This document shows, piece by piece, positions 29,161 through 41,204 of a DNA stretch of 64,000 nt (the first letter of the stretch is position 1; each line of letters starts with the position of its first letter). The DNA lies in assembly GCA_020055645.1 (NCBI GenBank), contig CM034549.1, forward strand, positions 3,720,001 through 3,784,000, given 5' to 3'. The notes beneath the pieces are model-generated. The model saw only the letters and a program-made list of their open reading frames with translations, searched no databases and was not told the origin of the DNA. Position numbers and translations under genes: made by a program. This DNA is from Tomocerus qinae (lineage: Eukaryota; Arthropoda; Collembola; Entomobryomorpha; Tomoceridae).

Positions 29161-29353
29161 AGGTTAGACGAAGCGGGAGTTGGCAAGTTAAAAATTCACT
29201 TTTTTCACCTCTGGAGGACAAATCCTATAATTTGTCCTCCACTGCTTGGATAGGATAATAGGACCTGACTTATTACCATGGTGTTCCAGGCAGGGGAATT
29301 TAGATATGATAAAAGTGAATTTTTAACTTGCCAACTACCGCTTCGACTAACCT
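29161..29353. mobile_element. 193-bp MITE with long terminal inverted repeats
   Basis: The termini AGGTTAGACGAAGCGGGAGT and the inverse at 29,311-29,353 form arms of about 43 bases with few mismatches. An inner hairpin (GGAGGACAAAT... ATTTGTCCTCC) sits near 29,213-29,240. A related left half occurs at 46,563, so this is a dispersed family. It carries no protein, and no clean target duplication was identified. It lies about 220 bp upstream of the LITAF-like exon that starts at 29,572. Confidence 0.7.
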
Positions 29354-29585
29354 GTTACCATTAGAGGAATCTTGTCTACAATATTAGAGGAATCTTATTA
29401 TTACATTTGCATGCGTTATTATTTTGCTTGGATTTTAACTGAAATCTCCTTGGTGTAAACGTGGTTTAGTTTATTTTAATTTTATTTTGATGTTTGTAAA
29501 ACCATTCTAACTTTTAAACTTTGATAGTATAGATTTAAGTTGCCTGTCTTGTCTTCCCTATTTCCGTACAGCTAAAAAACTCAAG

Positions 29586-30216
29586 ATGTCTTCAAAAAGT
29601 AGCTTACGAAGTACAAGGGGAAATGTTTCTCCAAATGGAGCAATTCAATCTTACGGAGCGGATACCAATGAACCCGCTGGAGGTACGTCACAATTGTTTG
29701 TGTCTAGATTTTCGGCTGCCATTCCTATGCATTGATTTATTAAATTACTTACTTGCCACTTTTCCAGTTGCTGTAACGAATGCAATATCCGTTGTCACGA
29801 AGAAGGTTATCCAGTACTTCTGCCCCAATTGTCAAATGGATGTGCCGGGCGTGCCAGACAGATATCCTTCCTTGATCACACACCTGATTGCTGCGATCAT
29901 TATGCTTGTTGGCATTGTCGGGTAAATATGATCTAATCCGAGAATTCTTGTTAACCAAATTAGAAGTTGATAAATTACGGATCAATCATTGTCAATGATA
30001 ATTTATTTATTTATTTATAACATAGTAACTGCTAAACAGAGAAATGTATTTTATGTAAAATCAATGAATTTAATTTTGTATATTTTATGTTACAAACAAA
30101 CGTGAAGTTTTCCACCTGTCATGTTCCTTCCTTACGTTCTGCAATGGTTTGCTCGCAAAATTAATCGCTGTCCTAAATGCAATATGGAGTTTTGTTCAAA
30201 ACATAGGAAACACTGA
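29586..30216 (+). CDS. LITAF-domain protein, three coding exons, 119 aa
   Basis: The exons read 29,586-29,682, 29,768-29,921 and 30,108-30,216, all with GT-AG borders and matching phases, giving one open frame of 120 codons including the stop. A pyrimidine-rich acceptor ending at 29,571 suggests an upstream untranslated exon. The domain spans residues 45-112. CPNC (51-54) and CPKC (105-108) are the two zinc-binding halves, and the hydrophobic stretch between them (about 67-99) is the membrane-inserted segment typical of LITAF/CDIP proteins. These are monotopic proteins on the cytosolic face of late endosomes and lysosomes that help ESCRT-linked sorting. The 32-residue N-terminal region is Ser-rich and shows no PPxY or PTAP motif, unlike vertebrate LITAF, so NEDD4- or TSG101-type recruitment is not evident. 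The tail ends in basic/His residues. An AATAAA at 30,320-30,325 lies in the following repeat array and may serve polyadenylation. Confidence 0.85.
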
Positions 30217-30270
30217 TTAAAATATCTAGTCCTGTAATATTACACTGAATTAGTACAAACTTCGACTACA

Positions 30271-30849
30271 ATCAAGTCTTGATGAGGTTTGCTTCAAATC
30301 AAAATTGAATGTTCAAATTAATAAAACCTATGAAGTATGACATTATATTATTATTCACGATAATAATATGACAAAATGATTGTATGTGTGATCATTTTGC
30401 TCAGAACGATAATAACTGTTCATTATTTGCAAGAAAAATGCTGAACATTTACTTTGGACAAATATCAAGTCTTGATGAGGTTTGATTCAAATCAAAATTG
30501 AATGTTCAAATTAATAAAACTTATGAAGTATGACACTATAATATTATTCACGATAATAATATGACAAAATGATTGTATGTGTGATCATTTTGCTCAGAAC
30601 GATAATAACTGTTCATTATTTGCAAGAAAAATGCTGAACATTTACTTTGGACAAATATCAAGTCTTGATGAGGTTTGATTCAAATCAAAATTGAATGTTC
30701 AAATTAATAAAACTTATGAAGTATGACACTATAATATTATTCACGATAATAATATGACAAAATGATTGTATTTGTGATCATGTTACTTAGAACGATAATA
30801 ATTGTTCCTTATTTGCAAGAAAAATGCTAAACATTTACTTTGGACAAAT
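30271..30849. repeat. three tandem copies of a 193-bp repeat
   Basis: Copies start at 30,271, 30,464 and 30,657 with a strict 193-base step and very high identity; the last copy is the most diverged. Each unit starts ATCAAGTCTTGATGAGGTTT. Each contains two potential hairpins: a TTATTATTC/GATAATAAT stem and a CAAAATGAT/ATCATTTTG stem. The array lies just past the LITAF-like stop codon and supplies AATAAA words that could act in its 3' end. Its function is unknown. Confidence 0.9.
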
Positions 30850-32019
30850 AAATTGGTAATTTCAAAATTGCAAAGTATGGAGAATGAAAGAAACTGGACG
30901 ACAAAGCAAGCCATTTATTTATAATGTGAGACGGAGAGCAATGCTCTTCAGCATTCTTCTATAGATGACAATCGAACTACTTCCAATGCAGAATTGTAAT
31001 GACAATATGTTGGTATATGGTGGTATATATTATGCTTTTCTCGATCGGCTATCCTGCGATCTCCATCATTCGGTTTCTCTTCTGCCTTTTTCAGTGTAAG
31101 TAATGTTACATAACATTGTGGATGGCATCTCTAGTGTTTGTTCCTCTGTCCACAGACTTTTTGGCAGAAATGCTATAAATCCTGTGGAAAACATTGAATT
31201 CCCGACATATTCTTGGGAACAGATCGTTGTTCCAGAGCATCGAGCAGTGTGTTAGATACATAACATACAATACATACATGCATGGCCACTGCATTACTTA
31301 TATTATTAAAGCTTTTCGTTTTCATGTTTTGTTCCACTCGAACTGCCGACAAGACACTTTCCTGGTTCTCAAGTCAAAACCGAACTGAGCTGCACAAATC
31401 TGATCTATCCGAATCCAAAGTGAATGTAACCAAGCGAGTCTAACCCTCTATAACCACCATCCACCGGCAGCCAGGCCGCACTCATACTAATACTTACCAT
31501 AAACCAAAACCATAAACTACATCATAGCATCGACAAACTGTGAACATTATAACGCAGAAACACATGAAGAAATCGTCACAAAGAGTTTAAGAAAAAAATT
31601 CCATTCGAAGTCACAACGGGATAAACTTTGTATAGCGATGTCCTTATATTCCGGATATAAAATGTCTTTTGTGTATTTTGGCAATGTTAAGGCTGAACTA
31701 TTAGATATAGGCACTCGAGTCAAAATATGCTACCCATTGACAGACCTTTAGGTTATTAACGGATTTCTGAAAAACTGAAAATATCTAGTGAATAAATACC
31801 GCATTTCAATCTATCCTCCTTGAATTACAATACATATGCAAATATTTGTGCTCTCCTTTCTTGGCTTGACATCGAAGTTATGTTTTGACAGTTAAAATTT
31901 ATTGCTCTCTATTCTTACAAAATTCATTTTTTGGTATATAAGCATAAATAGAAGTTGAAATGGAAAAATTATGTGAAAATTAGATTAAAGTACTAGTAGG
32001 CTTGAATTCTAAAGTGAAT
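30850..32019. other. intergenic: convergent 3' flanks
   Basis: This lies between the plus-strand LITAF-like gene and the minus-strand SLC13 gene A, so both 3' ends point into it. A minus-strand AATAAA at 31,898-31,903 lies about 120 bases past the gene A stop and is a plausible polyadenylation signal. No open frame or repeat deserves a call. Confidence 0.4.
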
Positions 32020-34566
32020 TCAATGATGTGGTGACTGTGCACCAAGTAATGACATGTTTCTGCATTCGTCATTATACCCTGCGAAATTAAATATCCACGA
32101 GCTGGTTGTGTGTGTGGTCAAAAATAGAACACCGATGCAAATTATGTTAATCAATAACCCTGGTTTCATCATTTCTGACAGTTTTAGGTCAGATGAGCTG
32201 TAGACAATGGCGTTCGGTGGAGTGGAGACAGGGAGGACGAAAGCGTAAGAACAAACAGTCGATGCTGCATACACCATGTACAAAGGATGCATCTTCTTCA
32301 CGTAAGACTAAACATTACAGAAATCTAATTAACTTATTGAACTATGTATACTCTACATCTACACCTTACACTACACATTCATAGAATGAGGTTAGGGCTA
32401 ATACCTTTCAGTTAGATCGACACTTGAACTTTAGTTATAGTAAACATAAATATCTTTACTGAAATTGTAATTACCATTCCCAACAGCACAGGAGTAACAA
32501 TGGCTGCACATGCCGTATTTGACGCTACTGATGTGATGATAGCTATGAGGAACAATACTACTAAAAGAATCAACGGTCCTGGCAAGCTTTGCAAAGTTTC
32601 ATTGTTCTCGAGAAATTCTTCGACCCACTTGTTTAATCCCGATTCCTAAAATTAACCAAAGTCATAAACACAATGACTTAATTCTTAGTTAGTAAACACA
32701 TTTATAAATAACAGTGAATGTGTATCATGAATATGAATGACTTATTAGACACCTTTGCTCCCAATGCCATAGCACTGCCACCACCTAATAACAAGAAAAT
32801 GCCATATGGAAACTTTTCTTCGATGAACTTGTAAGAGAGTAATGGGTCTTTCATTCCTTCGCCTAGTCCTAAATTAGCAAAATTTGAATAGGTAGTAAAA
32901 ATATATTAAATATTATGAACAATGTAACTGCTCTTCTATTAGTCTTCGAAATACAAACCTCCCTGTCGGAAATTTTTATAATATTCCCATTTCCCTGGGA
33001 TGATGAACATCAAAGTACAAATGAGCAATGTTGGGGTGCATTCTTTGATAAAACTTTTACCAGACTCCGTTTTCCCAAAAATTGGAATAGAGTCCCAGCC
33101 AGGAATGAATTTTGGGTCTTTAAAAACCCACAAGAAAACCATTATTATGAACAGAGTCAGAAGACCGATTTCGTCAAAACGGATGTTCCCTAGTTCTTCA
33201 TATTTCTCCCGAATAGCTTTCTTCACACTGTTTTCCAATGTTCTGTTAAAATTTTCCTCTTCACTTCCAGATGATTTCTTCCAAAATTTTAAAAAATTTG
33301 GGACTCCAAGAAAATGTATTTGAAGGTAGATCCATGATAGAATTGTGTTGATGACCATTGGGGGTACATTGAACTTTCACAAAGTATTAGTAGTAATTAA
33401 TGTATTAATGTATAGTATTTTAATTCCTTTGAAATCAATCTTTTGGATCGGCAGATATTGTTAAACACTTACATACATCCAATCTAGAAACGTGATTTGC
33501 ATTAGCGCTCGGCATTCTTCGGATGCCAATTCTTCCTCACTGAAAAAAGAAGTTGTATGTAGTTACCACTTACTTATATATTACCTGTCCTAAGTTAATC
33601 CTTTTTTATGGTAAACTGATTTAGGTACTTACGCGTCTTTCCGCACTATATCCAATACAATTACGTTAGTGCCACTTCCAGTTATCACCTATTAAATTCA
33701 TGTTTTCATTAGTAATTTTATAAAGGAAAAAACGTTGGATATAAATAATGTGGTGAAGTAGTGTCCAAAAAAGCAGCAATTGTTTCAGAAAAAAGTACCC
33801 CGGTTCCTCCAATATTTGAAGAATAGCATGTCGCAAGCAAAAACATAGTTTTTAAATTCCGAATTCTTTTGTTCAATTTATCTTCTCGCTTTTTCTGTGC
33901 CTCAGTTTTGGGATATTCTGTTGGAGTTTCGCTTTCGTCTGCGGATAATGTGACATCACTACTTGAACCTTGAACCAATTGTAAATTAGAGCTCATTTGA
34001 GCGTGAACTCCATCCATCTCTTCAGGGATAGACATTTTAGAATTTTCTAATTTCTCTATTGGCTCTTTTGAGGTGTCTATCATTTTCTGCAACATCACGA
34101 TGTTAAAATACAGACAGTAAAAATTTAAAGATTCTTTCTGTGATGGCTATGATCTAATCTTAAACGACTTTAAGTAATCTATTATATTTACTATATGGGA
34201 TAATGTAATTGAAATTAGTTATCAACTCACACTTCGCAATTCTTCCATTATGGCATGAACAATAGGTACCATCATAGCCGTTGTACTGGTATCATTAAAA
34301 GTATTGTTGTTATAATATTATGGTCACAAATTAGCTCACTTAAAGAATATTACCTTGTGTTATTCATCCACATGCTAAAGTACAAAATATACACAGTCAG
34401 AATACTTATTTTTAGAATTGTTTTGAAAACTGGTTATAACTGGCCTCCCAACATTCATTACTCATTTAAACATACTTAATCGTATAATCTTAATATTTAA
34501 TCGTATGTATCTGTTTGATATCATTACCTCAAAAACATAGTCGTGAACATGATTCCCAACATCAGC
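32020..34566 (-). CDS. SLC13 sodium-carboxylate/sulfate transporter, gene A, exons 4-13
   Basis: Exons (minus order) are 34,566-34,528, 34,374-34,354, 34,285-34,231, 34,086-33,799, 33,688-33,633, 33,539-33,473, 33,373-32,959, 32,868-32,753, 32,645-32,475 and 32,307-32,020. With exons 1-3 they join in phase to 654 aa without a stop. They encode the family core: MWMNNTSTTAMM (164-175, the first sodium-binding SNT site with Ser replaced by Asn), a hydrophilic loop from about 189 to 270, IGGTGVITGSGTN, a second loop, LLLGGGSAMALG, the second SNT site (Ser544-Asn545-Thr546), and the C-terminal signature SYAFVLPVSTPPNAIV (579-594). Family members (INDY, NaDC, NaS) are multi-pass plasma-membrane symporters that take up succinate, citrate or sulfate with Na+. 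Substrate cannot be told from sequence alone. The length is slightly above the usual 550-620 aa because of the loop in exon 7. Confidence 0.88.
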
Positions 34567-34785
34567 CTACAATGGATAGATAAAGATAAAATTGTAAGAG
34601 TCACAAATAAAATTATATCTTTACAATTAATTCTTAGGAACCGATCAAGTCCTGAATATTGATTTAAAAAAACACTATTGACTATATTAAGGAGGGGTGG
34701 TAACTTTCAGAGCAAGAAGGATAAATACTGTGACACTTTGCGAGGTGTGCATAAATTGCGATACAATATTATTAGCTCAATATCG

Positions 34786-37700
34786 TCGAGGCTAGCGTAA
34801 TAGGAAGGCTCACTCATATGTCTCAAATGGAAGCGGACAAAATATAGTTACCGCCTTTACCGTGAGCGCTTATAGACTCCCCTTTCAAATGTGAAATAGT
34901 ATTACTTTTATTAGCATTTCAGAGACAAAAAAAATTAATTTTGCTGATATTTTCAGTTTTATGTAATAAAAATACAATTACATCAAGTTAGAGACCTAAT
35001 AATATGGGTAGACAATGTGCTGTGCCTTTTTGTACATCAAGAATAGGACCAAATACCAATGAAAAAACCAGTTTTCACGAGTTTCCGTCAGATCTGAATA
35101 TTCGAGGACTGTGGATTAAAAATATTTCTAGAGGAGAAATTGGAAATAAATCAAAACTTTGGTCTCCTTCAGAGGATAGGTAAACAAATAATTGGTTGTT
35201 ATTTATGATTTTTAAAATGTCACAAAATATAACATCGAATTAGTGATGTATATATATATTACCTAATTATCTAACTTATTATTATCTTTCATGCAAGGTC
35301 ATGCGTTTGCAGCAAGCATTTTAACGAACAGGATTATAAGGAAGGTCTAAAAATACGAAAGCTAAAAACCGGTGCTGTTCCTACAATATTTCCACAGTAC
35401 CCCCAATATAAAAGACCAGGGTCGCTTAAAAAAAGACCAAGCCCTAAAAAAAGAAAAATCTCAGAAACAGATCAACTTTATTTAGCTCCAGAACCACTAA
35501 ATTGGGAAAACGATGTTTTACAGCTCACACCATCAAATTCAGAAGCTCAACAAAAATGTGAAAACGATGCTGTCGAAAAATGTGAAAATCCCGACAATGT
35601 CAAGTTATTTTTATTGGCCAAGAAGAGAGAAGAAAGGCTACGAAATAAATGGAGAATTAGGCAGAAAGAATACTGTGGTCGATTGAGGAAGTTAAATGCA
35701 AAATTAGCAGCCAAAGACAAAGAGTTAGAAATACTCAGAAAACATATGAAGAACTGCCAAGATTTTAGAATTAAGGAGATAGAAAAAGACAGCAGAAGAG
35801 GATTGTACACAATCAAAAATGTTATCCGAGCAAATAAATTCCTACGGAAGAAAAAAGTTTCATTGGTCCGAGTTTTGTCTTCGAATGTGCGTTTTATGGC
35901 ATTCCAAATCACCGAAAGGGTACCGGATGGCAAGGCGTTTAAATTTATTTCATTTACCATCAGTCAGTACATTAAGGCGTTACATTGGACCTTCAAAACT
36001 AAATCAGGGATTTACTCCATTAATTGAAGAACGACTTAGAGCAGAAAGAAGTAAGCTAAATGACACGGAATTATATGCTTCCCTAATATTTGATGAGATG
36101 TCGATAAAACCGTGTTTAAAGTACGTCAAACAGGCTTCAAAAGTTGTTGGTGGTGCCATTATAGGAAAGAAATGCAGCGAAAATACAGAAAACCTAGCAA
36201 ATAAACTGCTTTGTTTCTTATTGAAAGGACTTTCAACGGACTACAAAATTCCAGTTTCATATTATCTTTGCAAGCAAGTTCAAGGGGACGATTTAGTTGA
36301 ATTGTTGGGAGTTATTATCCAAAAAGTGGAAGACATCGGATATAAAATACTTAGAATTGTTTCGGATGATGCCACTACTAATGTAAAAGCTATGAAATTG
36401 CTTTGTGGCGGAGTATTGAAAAGTGAAATTCAAAACCCATTTTGCCCAGATAGGCCATTATTTCTTTCTTTTGACCCCTGCCACATTCTCAAAAATCTTC
36501 GAACTCAACTGCTTGACGAAAAACGTACAATGGTATTCAGAAAAAGCGTTAAAACTGGAAAGAAGGTGAAAGTTGAGGAGGAAAGAATTTCCGGGAATCC
36601 TATCCGGAAACTTTACAATCTTCAAAAGGATCAAACTGTAAAGCCTGTAAGATTCTTGTCTCGGAAAGTGGTTTACCCCAATTACCTCTTGAAAAAATGC
36701 ACGTAGGACGGCATTAAGAATATTTTCTCCCGAAATTATAGCTACCTTGAAGCTGTTTAGCGAACAAAGGAAGGAAGGATTTATTAATATTCAGGGTACC
36801 ATTCTCTTTATGGAAAATGTCAAGAAATGGTTTGAAGTTAGAATTTTTAAACTGAATTAAAAATATAATACCTGTGAGTTTCAATTTTTAAATTTCTGAA
36901 TAAATTTTGTTGACATTTTTAGGTCCATAATGTTGCAGATGGACGAGCAGATATTAAAAGTAGAAACCCAAACAAATCACCATTTTGGAGATTAGAAGAC
37001 GATAGATTGAAATGGCTGGAAGGAGAATTTTTGGACTATTTATCATTGTGGAAGGAGGGTAGCAAAAACAAAAAGGAATTCATAACAGCAGAGACTTACG
37101 AAGCCTTGAAAACTACATCAGTAGCGACAACAAAATGTGTCAAGTAATGAACTAAAATTATTTAAATTGTAATACGTTTCTCTTCTGTACTATTTTTTGG
37201 ATATTTAATCTCACAGGTATTTATTGCAACACGGGTTTTTATTTGTTCTGACAAGAAAGCTTTCCTCCGATGACATTGAAAGTCTTTTTTCAGGACTAAG
37301 AAGTTGGCAAGGATCAAATGATCAAACAAATGCAGTTGGAGTCCTATATGGAATTGAAAGAATTCTTAAGCTTGGCTTGATATCTCCATCTGAAAACAGT
37401 AATGTAGATGCTGACGGAACGAATACTCTATTTTCTGATTTCGCAAAAAGTAAACCGGAGGCTACTGAAAAAGATCTACAGATTACTCCTATGGTGATTC
37501 AATGGGCTGAAAGAATTCGTGTTGCAAAAGGTTCGGTGATTGCTTATAATGCCTGAGATATTTATATTTCTGAAGCTAAAATTAATGGTTACTATTTATA
37601 TGCACAGATTTGGTCTCAATAGACTATCAAAGCGCAGGGATAACTATGATTGCTGGATTTTGCGCAAGAATTGTTAAAGAAAAAGTACCTTGCTCTACAT

Positions 37701-38232
37701 CAGCGCAAAACATTTTGGTAGAAGATAAATCTTTAGAATGCAATCGCTTTATAGCGCTTCAAGACAGAGGTGGCTTGTGCTACCCCTCGCCTCGTTTCAG
37801 TGGTATTATAAAATGCATCGTTGATACGCTTTCAGCGTTTGGACCTCAAGTACTAACCGTAGATAATGTGGATAAAAAACTCATTCGTTTTTTAGAAAAT
37901 TATGTACTGGCAAGTCAAATCATATGTGGATGCTGTGACGCTTCTCATTCATTACAAATAATAAATGTTATTCTTAGATATGTAGTTAAGATATATCTTG
38001 TAAACTACACAACAAATGTGACGGATAAAATTGATAAAGTGAAGTTTCATAACAAGTCTTTGTCCAAAAAAGTTAAAAAACTGTAATAAAGCTATGTAAA
38101 GGGTTATGAAAAGTAAGTAATTTTTGGGAGTCTATGTGCGCCCTCTAACAGTAACTCGCAAGGAACTTTTGCCGTCAAAATTTACATGTGTAAGATACAG
38201 AATGAGTGAGCCTTCCTATTACGCTAGCCTCG
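34786..38232 (+). mobile_element. P-superfamily (THAP) DNA transposon, 3,447 bp
   Basis: It has exact 31-bp terminal inverted repeats at 34,786-34,816 and 38,202-38,232, beginning CGAGGCTAGCGTAATAGGAA. It is flanked directly by ATATCGT (34,779-34,785 and 38,233-38,239), a 7-base duplication, close to the 8 bases usual for P elements. It encodes one spliced THAP transposase on the plus strand, now frameshifted. The perfect termini suggest fairly recent insertion or mobilisation in trans. It is nested in the TTAA element, hence younger than that element. Confidence 0.9.
35004..38086 (+). pseudogene. THAP-domain P-type transposase, frameshifted
   Basis: The first exon (35,004-35,179) starts MGRQCAVPFCTS and joins an exon after the acceptor at 35,299; together they form a complete C2CH THAP finger (Cys-x4-Cys, Trp, Cys-x2-His in CSKHF) ending in the AVPTIF box. 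A Lys-rich coiled coil follows. The frame shifts near 35,820, into the catalytic region LPSVSTLRRYIGP, IFDEMSIKP, VSDDATTN and FDPCHILKNL (35,9xx-36,500), then shifts again near 36,690. Later exons (about 36,924-37,146, 37,217-37,555 and 37,611-38,086) carry the C-terminal parts SSDDIESLFSGLRSWQGSND and RFIALQDRGGLCYPS, as in THAP9 and P transposases. The acidic catalytic residues appear present, but two frameshifts make the gene unlikely to give full-length protein. A THAP-only product from the 5' exons remains conceivable. Confidence 0.85.
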
Positions 38233-38632
38233 ATATCGTAAACAAACGCATTGAGGGTATTGCTTATTATTAGTTTGCTTTTCAAACAAGCCAAAAACTG
38301 TCCTCACTTCAATTTTGTTTGGTGATAATCTGACCTGAATCATAAATATCTGGGTAAGTACATTACTACCGTACTAACGACTTGTATCAGATAACGTTTT
38401 TTATATCTTAAAAATATTGCGATACTGTACCTAATATACCATTTAATTTGCAGTACAACAATGAGTCACAAAACATGTGCATCTTTGCCTCCACAAAAAA
38501 GGCAATATATTATATTCCAAAAGAGGTGGTAAGTACTTCATTTCTCTCCGCCTCATTTATTACTTTTAGGCATCAATCATCACTTAAAGTTAATTCAGTA
38601 AGAATAGTATACTTATTATTTTAAATTAACAG

Positions 38633-39782
38633 GAAGACATTTTGGAAATGTCAAAACATTTGACACCAGATGCTTACCACTGCCTGACTTCTAAAATTAT
38701 CAAGCGTAGTCCGTGCAGCCGCATCCAAATGAACTCTGCTAAAAATCTTATCGTGGAGATTAACAAGAAGCCAAAAGCTGCTATGCCTCCTAATGAGGGT
38801 CAGGAGACGTCTGTGAGTAGGCCCTCTAACCCGATTGACCTCGGTGCAGCACCAGTTCCTGGCCCCAAAATTTTAAATCGTGGTTTACCTCATTTCCCTA
38901 CCGTAAGTCAGTTTTAATTGAGGATGTTTAAAAATATTAAATGAGTTGGCAAGATTTTAATTACACTATTATAATTGGAAATAGGTGCCGTTTATTTACA
39001 GAGGTAATTTGGTCGCTGAAGCTAAGGAGGTTTCTTTTGACGTAGAGAAATTAGAACTCCAGGGAAGTCATAAGTAAGCAGCGTCATCAATTGCCGTGGT
39101 CAATAAAAAAGCCAAACTTTTACTGTGGGCAATTATAAATTATCCGAAAATATGCAAATATTTTACTAACCTAACAGTGATAACCAAGGAAATGGTAGCT
39201 AATGGAAAAAAATTAGAGGAGGTTTGTGATTATCTTTTTTAATTAATGATCTACTGGGATTACAATTACTTATTTTATGCTACTACTCACTCATGAAATT
39301 TCCACGAAATTAAATACAAATTAATTTTAACAGACATTGCCTTATATAAAGTCGTGTCTAAAAGGAAAAGTGGTCGTTGCAACTGAAATACAAAAATATT
39401 TGGAGTCATTGGATTTGAATGCTAACACCGTTGAAGCTAGTCAACTAATCGACATTCAAGATTTTTACGTTAATATGAAAAAACAGAAAGTTGAATGTCG
39501 TATTTAAGCAAGCATTTCTTTGGGGTCGACCGGCAAAACATAAATGGTCATCATTCGGCAATTATTGATGCCCGACTGACTATGCTGTGCTATCACCGGA
39601 TGAAAAGATTTTTGAAAATCCACCCAAGTCTACAAAGTTTTCGCTGTCCTGAATTTGACGAAGAGCGATCTGCCGATAAAAAGAAAAAGGATCATCTAAA
39701 ATGGGGAAAAATGTACCTGTGGGTATGTAAAGCCGAAAAAATATCGTTCTCATCTGCAAGACCATTAGGGTATTTTTGGTAA
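38633..39782 (+). pseudogene. REXO4/ISG20-like DEDDh 3'-5' exonuclease relic inside the TTAA element
   Basis: Three exons in phase 0 with good borders are visible: 38,633-38,902, 38,985-39,221 and from 39,334. The low-complexity N-terminal exon resembles REXO4 leaders (Pro/Lys-rich). Exon 2 has the ExoI pair in VSFDVEKLEL, then a stop at 39,075-39,077, then SSIAVVNKKAKLLLW and KEMVANGKKLEEV, which track the REXO4 core. Exon 3 has LKGKVVVATEIQKYLESLDL, where the usual GHD/ND residues of ExoII are lost, and IDIQDFY. After a frameshift near 39,490 come YLSKHFFGVD and GHHSAIIDARLTMLCY, the ExoIII His and Asp. REXO4-type enzymes trim RNA ends in nucleoli. This copy is broken by a stop, a frameshift and a missing catalytic Asp. 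It may be a captured host gene or a genuine second gene of the transposon. Confidence 0.65.
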
Positions 39783-40239
39783 CGCAAATTCAAAACTTTT
39801 TGATGATGATAAGTGGGACTTTGGGGGATCAGCGACTCAAAGTAATGTAAATGATGACGAGTGGGAGTAAGTATTTTTATGATAACATTGGCTATTGGAT
39901 GACACATGATCAAACAATAAAATATTATATTATAATTAAAATGAATTTATTATTTACACCATATTAGGATTGCTACCCAATAACATTACATATTATTATC
40001 ATGCACTTTGAAATAATGTAAAAATGTAGTAATTATAAATTTTGAATGAATTAAATTGTCACTCCGGGGTAATTACCATTACAAATCCCATTCCGTGAGG
40101 TGTAAAATTTTTGAATTTCTATCCTACACTCAAAAAATTATAGTCTATAAAGTAATTGCATTCATTTCTACATCCAAATAACATTACACATTATTGCAAT
40201 TTACCATAAAATTTTTCCATTAATTAAATTGTCATTCAG

Positions 40240-41154
40240 TCATTCATTTAATCCAAATTTAGTTTTCATGGATTCTTGTACATTAACAAAAACACTCGAA
40301 TCTTGGTAAGCTATCATTTGTGAGTAATACATCCCATGCATTTCTTCACTTTTGAGAAATCCTTCGACAATTACATCTGTTTCCATAGAAGTGCTTGTTC
40401 CGTTATTATAGTTTTTAAAACATTTGTGCGGAGAATCAGGATGAACTAAACAAGTGTAGCAGCATTTATTTCGAATGTCGATGTGCAACAGTTTACCAGT
40501 TCGTATTCGATGATAACCGCACAAACAGAAAGAGATTTGTATGAGTGTCCGTACGATAGCTTTCCCCAACTACCGTCACAACTTATTGCTATACATGGAA
40601 TACCATTATAGTAAACAGTTTTTTCATCTTCTAGGGCTAATCGTAGTTCTTCCTTGCCATTTTCTTTTAAATTTTGAATCAAAGATAGTTCTTGGTATTC
40701 ATGTATTTTATATTCATTTGATTTGTATAATTTAAAATTAATTGGAGGGATATCCATTATTTTTAGTAAATCGAAAAGGGAAACATAGTCCCCACCAGAT
40801 TCCATTGTTCCCCAAACTGCGGCAGTATTGATTGGTAAGGAATTGTTTTGAGAGTCCATCAAGACTGTAAACTGCCGACCGCAGTGGCCACATGCAATGT
40901 GAAATCTGCGACGCAGTCCAATCCATGTCTCTTTAAAAAATTTTAAATCACTTTTGAGGCAAACTTTCGCATGCTTTTGTGTTTCTTGGATTAGTATTTG
41001 TAATGATTCGACTGAAACAATTCTTCTTCCATTAATGTCCCGAATTTCGTTCTCTTTCTTCCTTTGATTTTCTAGCACAACAGGAATAAGCTTTTTTGGC
41101 TTAAAGTTTTTAACTCTAGTCTTGATTGGTCTATGTCCGTATTTTTCACCCATC
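40240..41154 (-). pseudogene. Mutator/Kolobok-like transposase, frameshifted
   Basis: The start is taken as the ATG at 41,154 (MGEKYGHRPIKTR), the usual opening of this animal family; the frame is also open upstream. A linker GRRIVSVESLQ follows, then a zinc-binding-like region with CGHCGRQF, then WGTMESGGDYVSLFDLLKIM DIPPIN, and the first catalytic block ISCDGSWGKLSYGHSY. The frame then shifts near 40,500-40,540 into GKLLHIDIRNKCCYTC, HKCFKNYNNGTSTSMETDVI VEGF and MIAYQDSSVF, matching the later catalytic blocks (D in DGSW, E/D in ME-D, D in xDSS). One frameshift inactivates it, and the C-terminus seems short. It is convergent with the exonuclease-like relic and within the same TTAA borders. 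Confidence 0.75.
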
Positions 41155-41204
41155 GTGCAAAAAAATCGTCTACCGGGGTGTAGCCGTTTGGATATCCCAC
41201 TCAA

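Noticed and set aside
32915-33323. Plus-strand open frames
   Set aside because: They lie antisense to SLC13 gene A exon 10, which has family motifs and splice borders on the minus strand.
35547-35960. Minus-strand 137-codon frame
   Set aside because: Antisense shadow of the THAP transposase coding strand.
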